A stretch of 64,000 bases of DNA, from assembly GCF_003389455.1 (NCBI RefSeq), contig NZ_QUAC01000233.1, positions 7,399 through 71,398 of the forward strand. The letters run 5' to 3'. Positions 46,023-56,018 of the stretch are shown one piece after another. The notes below the pieces were generated by a model, which did no database searches, had not been told where the DNA came from, and saw only the letters and a program-made list of their open reading frames with translations. This DNA comes from Streptomyces inhibens (GTDB taxonomy: Bacteria > Actinomycetota > Actinomycetes > Streptomycetales > Streptomycetaceae). The number at the start of each line of letters is the position of its first letter. The first letter of the stretch is position 1. The position numbers and the translations under genes are program-made.

Positions 46023-46419
46023 ATGGCCGCAGGTGAAGAGGACGAGACAGAGCGAATACGGCGTCCGTCCGGCAAGAAGGTCGCCAAAAGGACCGCCAGG
46101 ACAGCCAGCAGTGCTCGGACCGGCGACCAGAAGAGCATCGAGGCGAATCGCGTCGCCCGTCGCGTTCGGCGCCGCGGGCCATGCGGTACGCGGCCGAGCA
46201 GCTCCAGGCCCTGCTGGGGTGAGTACCCGAGTCGTCTCTGTGGTGAGGCCCATAGAGGGCGGCTGGCAGGCGGATGTGGAAGTTGTGGAGCTGGAACGTG
46301 TCCCGTCGACGACCAGCGTGATGGCGACCTATCGCGTGGCCCCGGACAAGGAGGGCGGAGCGGTGGCTTACGAGCGAATCCGTCGCTACACCCGAGGGCA
46401 GATCGACCGGCCTGCCTGA
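46023..46419 (+). pseudogene. gvpO: Gas vesicle protein GvpO, frameshifted
   Basis: ATG 46023 reads MAAGEEDETERIRRPSGKKV in one frame; RAMRYAAEQLQALLG ends at a TGA in a second; the conserved core GGWQADVEVVELERVPSTTS and [20 protein letters not shown] continue in a third to 46419. GvpO is needed for vesicle formation in relatives. Two slips make this copy non-functional unless the sequence is wrong. Confidence 0.8.
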
Positions 46420-46522
46420 GGGCCCCTCGATGCCTAAGACCACCGTTCGCCAGGTGAAGCGACCCGGTGAAGCGACCCGGCCACTCCGCACAGGCAGGGG
46501 CGAGCCGACGAAGGGAGGCACC

Positions 46523-46981
46523 ATGACCGTGGTGCCGCAAGGCGGAGGAGCCGTCGCCAGTGGCGGCGGAGGAGGCAGCCTCTACGACATCCTCGATCTG
46601 ATCCTGGACCGCGGACTGGTTATCGACATCTTCGTACGGGTGTCTTTGGTCGGCATCGAAGTCCTCAAGATCGACGCCCGTATCGTCGTGGCCAGCGTCG
46701 ACACGTACCTGCGCTTCGCCGAGGCGTGTAACCGCCTCGACCTGGAAGAGGGGCGCAAGGCGCCCTCCCAGCTCACCGACCTCGTCGGCGAAGTCACCGA
46801 GGGCGGCTCGCACGGCAAGACCAAGGGAGCCCTGAGCGGAGCTGCGGAGGCGGTGACCGACGCCCTCAAGGGCGGCGGCGAGGACGAAGAGGAAGACGAA
46901 GAACCCGCGGAGCGGCGCAAGGAGCCCGTGGAGAAGCGGGAGCGGCCGGCTCGTCGCCCGGCCCGGCGGCGGAAGGAATGA
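46523..46981 (+). CDS. gvpA: Gas vesicle structural protein GvpA
   Basis: 152 residues. The GvpA shell core is fully conserved: [58 protein letters not shown] long charged tail (Glu/Arg-rich) follows, as in actinobacterial GvpA. AAGGAGGCACC precedes ATG 46523; the earlier in-frame start has none. Two bases after its stop comes gvpF. Confidence 0.88.
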   Translation: MTVVPQGGGAVASGGGGGSLYDILDLILDRGLVIDIFVRVSLVGIEVLKIDARIVVASVDTYLRFAEACNRLDLEEGRKAPSQLTDLVGEVTEGGSHGKTKGALSGAAEAVTDALKGGGEDEEEDEEPAERRKEPVEKRERPARRPARRRKE

Positions 46982-46984
46982 GCC

Positions 46985-47698
46985 ATGGCTGTGTACGTCT
47001 ACTCCATTGTCGCGACCGCCCATCCGCAGCGCCTGGCGGGCCTCGACGGGGTGGGGGATCCACCAGCCACCTTGCGTGCGGTGTACGCCGACAAGCTGTC
47101 CGCAGTCGTCAGCGACGCCCCCGAGGAGCTACGGCCCAAACGTCGGGACCTCGCCGCACACCAGGCCGTCCAGGAGCGGCTGATGGCCGACGGCACGATC
47201 CTGCCGCTGCAATTCGGTTTCACCGCCACGGACGACGCCGCCGTACGCACGGTACTGGAGGAGCGCGCGGACGAATTCACCGAACGGTTGCAGGCGCTGG
47301 AGGGCTGCGCCGAATACCACCTCAAGGCCGGACAGGACGAGGACGCGATGCTGCGCCAGATCCTCCGGGAGTCCGATGAGGCGCGTGGGCTAAACGAGCA
47401 GATCAGAAGCGGCTCAACCAACCCGGAACTGCCGCTCGCCCTCGGTGAATTGGTCGCCCAGGAAGTGCAGGCACGCCAGGACCGGCTCGCCGCCGCGGCC
47501 GTCGAGGCGCTGCGCGGATTCGCCCGCGAGGAAGTGTCTTCGCGGCCGACCGGCAATGACTTCGTGAGCGTGTCCTTCCTGGTGGACCGGGACCACGAAG
47601 ACGGCTTCCGCACCGCGGAGAAGGAGCTCGCCGACGAACTGGGCAGCGACTTCGACCTGCGGCTGCGCGGCCCGCTGCCCGCCTACAGTTTCGTCTAG
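46985..47698 (+). CDS. gvpF: Gas vesicle protein GvpF (GvpF/GvpL family)
   Basis: 237 residues, intact. Family motifs: AVYVYSIVATAHPQRLAG at the start, ERLMADGTILPLQFGFTATD, VSVSFLVDRDHEDGFRTAEK and RGPLPAYSFV at the end. GvpF binds GvpA monomers and helps nucleate vesicles. It directly follows gvpA, in the normal order. Confidence 0.87.
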   Translation: MAVYVYSIVATAHPQRLAGLDGVGDPPATLRAVYADKLSAVVSDAPEELRPKRRDLAAHQAVQERLMADGTILPLQFGFTATDDAAVRTVLEERADEFTERLQALEGCAEYHLKAGQDEDAMLRQILRESDEARGLNEQIRSGSTNPELPLALGELVAQEVQARQDRLAAAAVEALRGFAREEVSSRPTGNDFVSVSFLVDRDHEDGFRTAEKELADELGSDFDLRLRGPLPAYSFV

Positions 47699-47708
47699 GG
47701 AGAGGTCA

Positions 47709-47930
47709 CGGGCCTCTTGCCTCAGCTGGCCACCTTTCCGCTGGCGTCGGTGCGTGGCGTGGCCTGTGGGTGATCGAACGCATGGTCGATGTCGTGGAGG
47801 GTGAGGACTACGACACCGGACCCGTCGATCGGGAACTCGCCTAGCTGGAGCGAACTCCCGGCGGGGGAGATCGATGCGGAAGCCTTCGACCGGCGTGAGG
47901 GCGAGCTGCTGGATCGGCTGGACGAGAATC
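47709..47930 (+). pseudogene. gvpG: GvpG, frameshifted with an in-frame stop
   Basis: Pieces FPLASVRGVA, then WVIERMVDVVEGEDYDTGPV and DRELA, a TAG, and EIDAEAFDRREGELLDRLDE in a shifted frame match GvpG. At least two slips and one stop codon break it. Order O-A-F-G is the usual one. Confidence 0.75.
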
Positions 47931-48065
47931 AGGGCCCATCGCCAGGGCATCGACGCCTGACTGCGACGGTGGACACCGAGAGGGGTGCTGCCTCGCGCGC
48001 CCACCCCGACGCCGGGTCACCAGGGAATCGAAGTGCAGCAGCCGTGACCGTCCAGGGCTGCCTCG

Positions 48066-48443
48066 TCAGGCCAGGGCTCATGGGCCAATCTCGCCGACAC
48101 CTTGGAGCGGGTCCTGGACAAAGGCATCGTCATCGCCGGCGACATCCAGATCAACCTTCTGGACATCGAACTGCTCACCATCAAGCTGCGCCTGCTGAAT
48201 GCGTCGGTGGACAAGGCCGAGGAAATGGACATCGACTGGTGGGAGCACGACCCCGCACTGTCGTCCCGCGCCTTCGACGGTTATAGCTCACTCGCCGAGG
48301 AGAACAACAGCGCGCCGAGATCGAGGCCCTGCGCGAGGGCGGTGAGCTGCCCCAGGTCGAGGAGGAGAGCCGCCCGGCCGCCACCCGGCGCATCCCACGC
48401 GCCAAGCGGGCCGAGCCCCCGCAGCGAAAAGCGGGACGAGTTA
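48066..48443 (+). pseudogene. gvpJ: GvpJ (GvpA-like minor protein), frameshifted
   Basis: NLADTLERVLDKGIVIAGDI, QINLLDIELLTIKLRLLNAS and VDKAEEMDIDWWEHDPALSS are the conserved GvpJ core. The frame slips near 48311, after LAEEN; the normal tail RAEIEALREGGELPQVEEES continues in the next frame. No clear start codon precedes the core. In Streptomyces gvpY and gvpZ would lie just before this gene; here they are at 30.2 kb. Confidence 0.78.
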
Positions 48444-49091
48444 TGACCGAGGTCATCACCTGTGCCTATGTCGTGGGGTGGGACGCCGATGGATCGCTCC
48501 TCGTGGACGCCGTGTCCGTACTGCCCGGGGTGGCGGATGCGCCCGTCCGTCCGGTGCGTGCGGGGTAGGACGCCGATGGGGTGCTCGCCGTGAGCCCGTC
48601 ACCCAAGCAGGACTTCCAGGAGGACGCGCTCCGTGCCTATCTGGAGGACCTGGATTACGGGACAGCCCTTAGCTGGAGTCGGTCGCCTGCGCCCATCACA
48701 GGGTGACCGAGGCGCTGGCCGCCCGTACCACCGTCCTGCCGCTCCGTTTGGCCACGGTCTACCTCGACGACGAACGGGTGCGGTGGATGCTCGATACCCG
48801 CCGGGAGGCGTTCGCCGGCCGACCGGCGGGCCGCGCTGGCTGCTCACGGGGAGTGGGGCGTCAAGATCTACGTCGAGGCCCCGGCGCGAATGAAAACTCC
48901 GGGGAGCCGTCCGCCGATCCGGGCCTGAGCCCCGGGCGGGCCTACCTCAGCCACCGCGGAGCGCAACGCCACGCCCGCGAGGGCGCCTACCGTGACGCCG
49001 AGGTAGCGGCCCGGCGCGTTGAGGCCGCCGCCCGCGTCCAAGCGGTCGACCGGGTCCAGCACCGGCCGCAGCAGGGCGAACGCGCCGCGGA
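48444..49091 (+). pseudogene. gvpL: GvpL, multiply broken
   Basis: Starts MTEVITCAYVVGWDADGSLL and soon meets a stop; later frames give AHHRVTEALAARTTVLPLRL, ATVYLDDERVRWMLDTRREA, and LSPGRAYLSHRGAQRHAREG. These follow the order of a GvpF/GvpL protein. Several slips and stops remove function. Confidence 0.75.
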
Positions 49092-49232
49092 CCACCGGCC
49101 GAGGCGGAAGTGCCGCTGCCGGAACGGCTGATCGCGCTGCTGCGACGGCTCATGGAACGCCAGGCACGGCAGCGGGTGGACGCGGGAGATCTCACAGACG
49201 AACAGGAGAAGCATCTCGGAGCAAAACGCTGA
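49092..49232 (+). pseudogene. gvpK: GvpK C-terminal fragment
   Basis: AEVPLPERLIALLRRLMERQ and ARQRVDAGDLTDEQEKHLGA match the middle of GvpK (LLRQLMERQ and DAGDLTDEQ). It follows straight on from the GvpL remnant, so gvpS and the start of gvpK have been deleted, and its end is cut short too. Confidence 0.7.
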
Positions 49233-49359
49233 TAAGTCTCCACGGCCGTATGATGGAACTCTGCGTTCGGTATTACCTTTCCATGCAAGATCTCAATGTG
49301 GATCTCGGTCCTCTCGGAACTCTGCTGCCACTACCCGAATGACCCTGAAGGGGCACGAC

Positions 49360-49533
49360 ATGGGTATCGGAAAGAAGGCCAGGAACCTCGGCGAAATAGC
49401 CGAGGGAAAGACCAAGGAAACGACCGGGAAGGCTGTGGGCAACGAAACCTTGGAGGGAAAAGGTAAGGCCGAAAAGGCAAAGGGCAAAGTGAAGCAGGTC
49501 GTGGAGAAGGGCAAGGACACGTTCAGGCACTGA
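49360..49533 (+). CDS. CsbD family stress protein
   Basis: 57 residues, Lys/Glu/Gly-rich: MGIGKKARNLGEIAEGKTKE, TTGKAVGNETLEGKGKAEKA, KGKVKQVVEKGKDTFRH. This is the CsbD family, general stress proteins of unknown mechanism. AAGGGG lies 9 bases before ATG 49360. A strong hairpin follows. Confidence 0.85.
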   Translation: MGIGKKARNLGEIAEGKTKETTGKAVGNETLEGKGKAEKAKGKVKQVVEKGKDTFRH

Positions 49534-49562
49534 AAGGCTACGCTCAACGACTGACAGTCGCC

Positions 49563-49595
49563 GGCCGGTCGCCGCGCTCCGTGCAGCGACCGGCC
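49563..49595. terminator. Hairpin after csbD, putative terminator
   Basis: GGCCGGTCGC (49563-49572) and GCGACCGGCC (49586-49595) form a perfect 10-base stem with a 13-base loop, 30 bases past the csbD stop. Confidence 0.6.
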
Positions 49596-49749
49596 GTGCA
49601 CCCGGGCGCTCATTCGCCTGCGCTCGGGAGCAGGCACGGCCGCGCTGCCGACTCTCCGCCGCCACGGGCTGACTTCCTCTGAAGTGCGAGGTGTATGCGG
49701 GTCACAGCAGACTGCTGATGTGACGGGACCAGTGCGGTGAGGAGCTGAC

Positions 49750-50539
49750 GTGATTGCTGATGCGACATTCTCCGCAGGCGCGGGCGCCCTTCCCGGTGGG
49801 ACGGCTGGCCCGCCGAGCCCCGCTGAACTGTGCCGTACGGTCGCCCAGCGGTTCACCGCGCTGGTCGACAGCGGAGCCCTGCGCCTCCCGCTCCCGGGCG
49901 CGGGGCGTACCCGTGAGCGCTTCCGTGCCCTTGCCGACCTCGGTCGTGAGGACCTCTGTCTGGCCCGTCTGGCCGAAGGGCACGTCGATGCGCTCGCCAT
50001 CCTCCACGAACTGGCCCACCGCCGCCGAAACCGGGCGAACGGTGGGGCGTCTGAGCCGCCCAGCCCGCGGGCCCCGGACTGACCGCGACCGGCGACGGCC
50101 GCACCTGGCGACTCAGCGGCGTCAAGCCGTTCTGCTCCGGAGCGCACAGCTGCACCCACGCGCTGGTGACGGCGGACAGCGACCAGGGGCGGCGCCTGTT
50201 CGCCGCGCGCGTGGACGACCGGGCCATCCCCGATGTCACCTTCGCCGACGTGCCCGCCCTCCCCGTCGGCGACATCGAGAGCTATGTGCGGCGGCCCGGC
50301 TTTCAGCACGGCGGCATCGGGGTCGCGGCATGTTGGCTGGGCGGGGCGCGGGCGGTGGCCGGCGCCCTGGTGGCCGGGGCCGGGCGACGGCCGCTGGACG
50401 CGCGTGCCGCCGCGCACCTGGGCGAGGTGGACATGCCAGGGCGGTGGCAGATCTGACCGTCTACGTCCGCCAGCACCACACCGAGCGCAACCACGCCGAA
50501 CTCGGACATCTGCTCACCGGTCGCGGAGAACAGCCGTGA
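49750..50539 (+). pseudogene. Acyl-CoA dehydrogenase-like protein, frameshifted and shortened
   Basis: VAQRFTALVDSGALRLPLPG and FRALADLGREDLCLARLAEG start the fold; another frame gives RVDDRAIPDVTFADVPALPV and VRRPGFQHGGIGVAACWLGG; a third ends ADLTVYVRQHHTERNHAELG. These pieces match Streptomyces acyl-CoA dehydrogenase-like proteins in a four-gene operon. At least two slips and an internal loss before the last piece. The TGA still overlaps the next GTG. Confidence 0.7.
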
Positions 50540-51301
50540 ACCGCGCCCGGCAGGCCGCCGCCGACGCCATCGACGCCCCCGGCACCCCCGAAGCGGAATG
50601 GCGTCCTGGCCCGCCCTCGACCGTCTGCCCCTGGCCACCCCGCGCAGCGGACCCGTCGTGGCCGTCGCGGCCCGCCCCGACGACGAGGTACCGGGCTTCG
50701 GCGGCACGTTGGCCGCGTTGGCCGCGAACGGCACCGACGTACACGTCGTGTCGGTCACCGACGGCGAGGGGTCCCACCCGCACAGTACGCACCCCACCGC
50801 CGCCCGGCTCGCCGCGGTCCGCGTTGCCGAACTCAGCGACACACTGGGCGAACTCGGGCTGTCCGCCGTACGCCCGCAGCGCCTGCGGATCCCCGACACC
50901 CAGGTGGACGGGCACGAGAACGCGGTGCGCAACCAGATCGCCGCCCGGCTGTATGCGCTGCACGCGGCCCTCTGCGTCGCACCCTGGACCGGGGATCTGC
51001 ACAGCGATCACGAGGCCGCCGGCCGTGCGGCTGCTGCCGCGTGCCGCACCTCGGGCGTCCCGCTGTGGATGTACCCCGTCTGGATGTGGCACTGGGCGCG
51101 CCCCGCTGACCCGCGCGTCCCATGGCATCGCGCCGCACGTCTCGCACTGCCCCCCCCGGCGCGGCGGCACGCAAGGCCGCGGCCGTCGACCGGTTCGTCA
51201 GCCAGACCCGGCCCCTCTGCGACGGCGATGAGAACGCCGCGATCCTGCCACCGGAGGAACTCGCCCACCACACCCGGGCGTTCGAGGTGGTCTTCCGATG
51301 A
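50536..51301 (+). pseudogene. PIG-L deacetylase-like protein, frameshifted, active site changed
   Basis: GTG 50536 begins MNRARQAAADAIDAPGTPEA; after a slip near 50600 the PIG-L fold reads GPVVAVAARPDDEVPGFGG, VHVVSVTDGEGSHPHS and APWTGDLHSDHEAAGRAA. The zinc-binding AHPDDE is here ARPDDE. A run of eight C (51150-51157) shifts the frame, and the true end KAAAVDRFVSQTRPL to EVVFR lies in another. Second gene of the broken operon. Confidence 0.75.
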
Positions 51302-51914
51302 GCACGCCGCCCGGCTACTTCGAGGCCCTGTACGCCGCTGCGCCCGACCCCTGGGACCTCGCCGGCCGCTGGTACGAGCAGTGCAAATACGCGCTCACCG
51401 TCGCCGCACTGCCCCGGCCGCGGTACCGCGCCGCCTTCGAACCGGGCTGCTCCGTCGGCGTGCTCACCGCCCTGCTCGCCGACCGCTGCGACCAGCTGCT
51501 CGCCGCCGACCGCGTCCCCTCGGCCGTCGCCACCACCTCCGCGCGCACCCGCGATCTGCCGCATGTCGAGGTACGCAGGCTTACCGTCCCCGATGAGTGG
51601 CCGGACGGCGCCTTCGACCTGATCGTGCTCTCCGAACTCCTCTACTACTTCGACGATGCCGCCCTGCACGACCTCCTCGGCCGTACCCTCGATAGCCTCG
51701 AACCGGGCGGCACCCTCGTCACCGTGCACTGGAACCACCCCGTCCCCGAACACCGCCGCACCGGCTCCGAGCTCGCCCCCGTGCTCGTCGGCCTCCCCGG
51801 CCTACGGCTGCTGACCGACGTGCAGGACCCCGACTTCACCCTGCAGACCTTTGGCGGCGGTACCCCGACGGCATCACCGCGCCCACTCTCGCAGCACAAC
51901 AAGGGCTGGTGTGA
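51298..51914 (+). pseudogene. SAM-dependent methyltransferase (NodS-like), C-terminal frameshift
   Basis: ATG 51298 starts MSTPPGYFEALYAAAPDPWD; YALTVAALPRPRYRAAFEPG and CSVGVLTALLADRC form the SAM site, then FDLIVLSELLYYFDDAALHD. Near 51850 the frame slips; the normal end RRYPDGITAPTLAAQQGLV finishes at a TGA overlapping the next GTG. Only about 20 residues are affected, so it may still fold. Third gene of the operon. Confidence 0.72.
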
Positions 51915-52709
51915 ACGCCGTCGCCCACGTCTCTGCCCCGTCCCACGCCGCTGCCCCCACTGCCCTCGCGGTCGTCGTCCCCGCCCACAACGAGGCACGG
52001 GATCTGCCGGCCGCCCTCAAGGCCGTGCAGACGGCCGCCCGGCTCCCGGCCCTGGCAGACGTGCCGGTGTCACGGTGGTCGCCGCCGACGCCTGCACGGA
52101 CGACACACCCGACATCGCCGTACACCTGGGCGCGGCCGTCATCGAACTGCCCGGCCGCAACGTGGGAGCAGCCCGCGCCGCCGGCGTCGCCCACGCGCTG
52201 CACCTGCTCGGCCCGCACGGCGCCTGGATCTGGATCGTGACCACCGACGCCGACTCACTCGTCCCGCCCACTGGCTGGCGCACCACCTGCACCACGCCCG
52301 TCAGGGCTGGGACTGCATCGTGGGCACCGTCCGTCTGATGCACCACCCGGTGCTCCTCGTGGCCACGGTGGCCCGCCACAACGCCCGCTACTTCGCAGGC
52401 CGTCCGTATGGGCCACGCCTTTGGCGTCATCCGCATATTCACGGTGCCAATCTGGGCGTCGCTGCCGCCCCCTACCTCGCGGCAGGCGGATTCCCGGCGC
52501 TGGCGCACGGCGAGGACCGCGCCCTGGTCGCCGCCCTCGAACGCCTCTCCTGCCGGATCCTGCGCACCGACGAGTGCCCGGTGCGCACCTCAGGCCGCCT
52601 TGACCCACGGGCCCCGCAAGGGTTCGGCACCTTCCTCCGGCAACTGTCCATCGAGATCGCCCCGCCCACCGACGCCTCCAGGCGCCGGAAGAGAGACATC
52701 AGCTCCTGA
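51911..52709 (+). pseudogene. Family 2 glycosyltransferase, frameshifted
   Basis: GTG 51911 leads to LAVVVPAHNEARDLPAALKA; another frame gives VTVVAADACTDDTPDIAVHL, RNVGAARAAGVAHAL and WIVTTDADSLVP (DxD); a third gives HHPVLLVATVARHNARYFAG and ANLGVAAAPYLAAGGFPALA. Two slips, near 52070 and 52275. Last gene of the four-gene operon. Confidence 0.75.
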
Positions 52710-52899
52710 GCGACTCTGCGGCGGGGCGCGCCCTGCAATCGTTGGTCGCGCCGCCCGACGCCTGGGTACAGTCCGGCAGATCATGTGAAGGATCGGATCG
52801 ATGTGGCTGAGCCCTTAGTTGGGTCACCACGTGCGTCACCATCAGGGGGTCCGATAGTCCCAGAAAGTACTGGTGGCGTGGCCGGGAAGGGGCGCGTGC

Positions 52900-53204
52900 G
52901 AGGGCTGAGAGGGCGCTGTAGGTCGAGGAGAGCGTCGAGGCAAGGGGCGAGTCCACACAGCGTGCGAAGGAGATTGCCTCGCGCACCGTTGAACAGGGAG
53001 CGGGCGCGCTCCGGCGAGTCGAAGACCTCCAGCAAGGTCTCCACCCACGACAGGAAATCCGTCTCGCAACGCGGCGGCGTACGCGCACACAGCGGAGCCC
53101 AAGGGCCGACGAAGGATCAGCTGTACGAGGAGGCGAAGAAGCGCAATAGCGACGGACGCTCCTCGATGCACAAGCAGCAGCTTCGCCACGCGCTTGGCCG
53201 CTGA
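52900..53204 (+). pseudogene. Broken second copy of the plasmid-stabilisation-like protein
   Basis: The C-terminal half NRERARSGESKTSSKV, GAQGPTKDQLYEEAKKRNSD and GRSSMHKQQLRHALGR closely matches the intact gene at 13.8 kb. The N-terminal half (ESVEARGESTQRAKEIASRT) is in another frame because of one extra base near 52992, and earlier sequence is degraded. Confidence 0.75.
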
Positions 53205-53220
53205 TACGTCGTTGCGCAGT

Positions 53221-54105
53221 TCAGCCGGCGCTGGGCAGCCGTACGTGGACGGTGCCGTCATCGTCCAGCCTCACCTGGAAGGACGGCTGCGGGGCGGTGG
53301 CCGGGCCACGGATGTTCGCGCCGTCCGACAGCCGGAAGATGCTGCCGTGCCAGGGGCACTCCACACAGCCGTCGGCGATCTTGCCGTCCGACAACGGCCC
53401 CGACAGGTGGCTGCACCGCTCGGCGAGGACATGAATGCGGCCGCCCGGCTCACGGATCACCAGCAGGGGCACCTCGCCCAGTTCTCGCCGCACGGCCTCG
53501 CCGACCGGGAAGTCCTCGACTCTGCCCACCGGGTGCCAGCCCTCTTCCAGCAGATGCGGTACGGGCTCGGCCTTGTTGGCGCCTGCGGCCTGGCGGAAAG
53601 CGAGGTGCCCGCCGAGCATCCCGCCGGTGCCGGCCGCACACAGCCCCGCAAACCCGAGCGCCTTGCCCAGTGCCGTACGGCCGCGGCCGCGATGTACCCA
53701 GGATCCCGCATACAGCCCGATAGCCGCTGCGACCGACGCCGCGTGCACCAGGCCGGTACGCATCTGATCCTCGTGCTGCTCGGCCCAGTCCACCCACCCG
53801 GCCAACGCGGCCGGCGCGGCCGAAAGGACGCCCAGACCCACCAGGAGGCGGGCATTGCGCCCTGCGCCGGGCACGACGTCCAGCACGGCGGCGGACAGCC
53901 ATGCGCCCATCGGAATCTGCACCAGCACGGGATGCAACGGATGGCCGATCGGCAGGCCGTGCAGCACATCGCGCAAGCGCCCCAGGGGTAGCCCGCGCAC
54001 CGCCCGCTGGGCCGGATTGATCACCGCATCAAGCTTCTCCAGGCGGCTCAGCGCGTCGAGGGACGTCAGGAAGGAGGCCTCGGCGCGGGCGGCGGTTTCT
54101 TTCAC
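53221..54105 (-). CDS. Rieske [2Fe-2S] protein with DUF2231 membrane domain
   Basis: 294 residues. The N-terminal half is a DUF2231 membrane module (RDVLHGLPIGHPLHPVLVQI, GAWLSAAVLDVVPGAGRNAR, four helices). The C-terminal half is a Rieske ferredoxin: CSHLSGPLSDG and CPWHGSIFRLSDG. It may pass electrons at the membrane to an unknown oxidase or reductase. GTG 54105 is preceded by GAGAAG. Confidence 0.8.
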   Translation of the reverse strand: MKETAARAEASFLTSLDALSRLEKLDAVINPAQRAVRGLPLGRLRDVLHGLPIGHPLHPVLVQIPMGAWLSAAVLDVVPGAGRNARLLVGLGVLSAAPAALAGWVDWAEQHEDQMRTGLVHAASVAAAIGLYAGSWVHRGRGRTALGKALGFAGLCAAGTGGMLGGHLAFRQAAGANKAEPVPHLLEEGWHPVGRVEDFPVGEAVRRELGEVPLLVIREPGGRIHVLAERCSHLSGPLSDGKIADGCVECPWHGSIFRLSDGANIRGPATAPQPSFQVRLDDDGTVHVRLPSAG

Positions 54106-54760
54106 CGTGCTTCTCGAAGCACGGACCGCGGAATTCGTATACCTCGCTGAAAGACGCACGACGTGCGATTTGCCATGTGCGGCCAGCCCGCAAACGGCTA
54201 CCGGTTCCGTTCCACTCCGGTGGCTGAGGGACCGAGGGCAGGCTCTCGTCATGCCTTTGGAAAATGCCGGTTTCGTGGGCATGTCGCCGATCGGCGTCCG
54301 CGTGAAACACCCACGCGGGCGGAACTGAGACAAGGCGGCCCACGACGAGTGCGCGGGCGCAGCCAGCAAACCCCGGTGCCCGTGGAGCCGCTGCGGAGCA
54401 GCGGCCAGCACGGGCCGTCTGTGCCGAGGCCCTTCCGCGTTGCCGCGCGGAGCCCTGGTGAAAGCCTCCTGGCACTCGCCCGCCACCTGGCTGCTGCGAG
54501 AGACGCGAGGCGCCTCCTGCACAGCTCGCGTCGTACCTCGCCGGTCCGCTCGTGGCGCCAGCGGTGCCAGCGGCTGCGGTCTAAGCGGCACGCAAGGGTG
54601 CGATTTCCCTCAGCCGGGCCCCGAAGGCCATGGGAGGGACTCAGCCTGCACGGACGCGGACGGGCACGCCGTGTTCGTGCGCTCGTGCTCAAGGCGGACG
54701 CTCTTCTCGAGCAGAGGCTCGGTCGGTGGTCTTGAAACCACGGTCGTCAGTCGCGCCCGA
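54106..54760. other. No supported gene
   Basis: 655 bases upstream of two divergent genes. Long open frames run through it on both strands but composition looks non-coding and no motif is seen. Confidence 0.45.
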
Positions 54761-55963
54761 ATGGTGCACGGTGGAGGGGTGGCCGCCCGGCAGCGTTTTG
54801 CCGGCCTGCGGCAGCCATGGCAGTCGAGCCACGCGCTGCTGGCGGTCCCGCTCGTGCTCATCGTGGTGATCACGGTCGTTGACCTGCTGGTTCCGGCCGA
54901 TGTCCACCTCGGTCCGCTGCTGGTCATCGCGCCCGCGATCACCGCCTCGTTCGCCGGTCCCCGCTTGACCGGGGTGATCGGGGGCCTGACGGTGGCGGCC
55001 CAGGCGTTCATCGGGTGGCACTTCGGCGTGTTGTTCTCCCGGAACGTGATGGTGCAGATCCTCGCCCTGACTGTGCTGTCCTGTCTGATCGTGTGCTTCT
55101 GCGTGGTGCGCGAACGCCGCCGTAAGGAGCTGGACCAGGTGCGGACGGTCGCCGAGGCCGCCCAGCATGTCCTGCTGTGGCCACTGCCCGAACAGCTCGG
55201 CCCGCTGCAGGTCGCCTGCCTGTATTTGGCGGCGGAAGATGAGGCGCAGATCGGCGGGGACCTGTATGCGGCCACCCGCATCGACGGCGGGGCCCGCGTG
55301 ATGATCGGTGATGTGCGGGGCAAGGGCCTGGCCGCCATTGGGGAGGCCGCTCTCCTGCTCGGGGCCTTCCGCGAGGCCGCCCACAAGCACACCACCCTTC
55401 CCGAACTGGCCGCCGGCCTGGAGCAGAGCGTGACCCACTACCTGCCCGAGTTCGAGCCGGAGGAGGAGGCCGGAGAACGCTTCGTGACCACCTTGCTGCT
55501 GGAGATCCCCGACGCCGATCCCCTCACGCGAATGACCAGCTGCGGCCACCCTCCGCCACTCCTGCTGCACCCCGGCGAAGCCGTCGCCGTTCCCGTCCAC
55601 CCCGCGCCCCCACTGGGGGTCGGCCCCACCGGGCCGGAGGACTACACGCTGGACGTGTTCTCCTTCGAGCCCGGCGACACCCTCCTGCTCTACACCGACG
55701 GCGTCATCGAAGCCCGCGACCCCCACGGTGCCTTCTATCCGTTCACCCAACGGGCCGCTCAGTGGACCGACCACAGCCCTGAGAGTCTCCTGCACCACCT
55801 TCGGCGCGACCTCCTCGCCCACGTCGGCGGACGTCTCGCCGACGACGCCGCCCTGATCGCGATCCGCCGCACGCTGCCCGCGCACCCGGGCCGCCGCCAC
55901 AGGAGAACCTTCCACGCCGACGGGTTCCGGCACCGCTCTCAGACCGAACCGCCATCGCGCTGA
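54761..55963 (+). CDS. Membrane-bound PP2C/SpoIIE-type phosphatase
   Basis: About 400 residues. Three or four N-terminal membrane helices (ALLAVPLVLIVVITVVDLLV, LGPLLVIAPAITASFAGPRL, VMVQILALTVLSCLIVCFCV), then the SpoIIE domain: EDEAQIGGDLYAATRIDGGA, VMIGDVRGKGLAAIGEAALL, MTSCGHPPPLLLHPGEA, DTLLLYTDGVIEARDPHGAF, DDAALIAIRR. It likely dephosphorylates an anti-anti-sigma factor. ATG 54761 is a guess; GTG 54779 is also possible. Confidence 0.83.
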   Translation: MVHGGGVAARQRFAGLRQPWQSSHALLAVPLVLIVVITVVDLLVPADVHLGPLLVIAPAITASFAGPRLTGVIGGLTVAAQAFIGWHFGVLFSRNVMVQILALTVLSCLIVCFCVVRERRRKELDQVRTVAEAAQHVLLWPLPEQLGPLQVACLYLAAEDEAQIGGDLYAATRIDGGARVMIGDVRGKGLAAIGEAALLLGAFREAAHKHTTLPELAAGLEQSVTHYLPEFEPEEEAGERFVTTLLLEIPDADPLTRMTSCGHPPPLLLHPGEAVAVPVHPAPPLGVGPTGPEDYTLDVFSFEPGDTLLLYTDGVIEARDPHGAFYPFTQRAAQWTDHSPESLLHHLRRDLLAHVGGRLADDAALIAIRRTLPAHPGRRHRRTFHADGFRHRSQTEPPSR

Positions 55964-56018
55964 TCAGCTGCAACAGGCCCGGTCCCTGCCGCCGAAGGAG
56001 AGGGCGTGCGGCCCGGTG

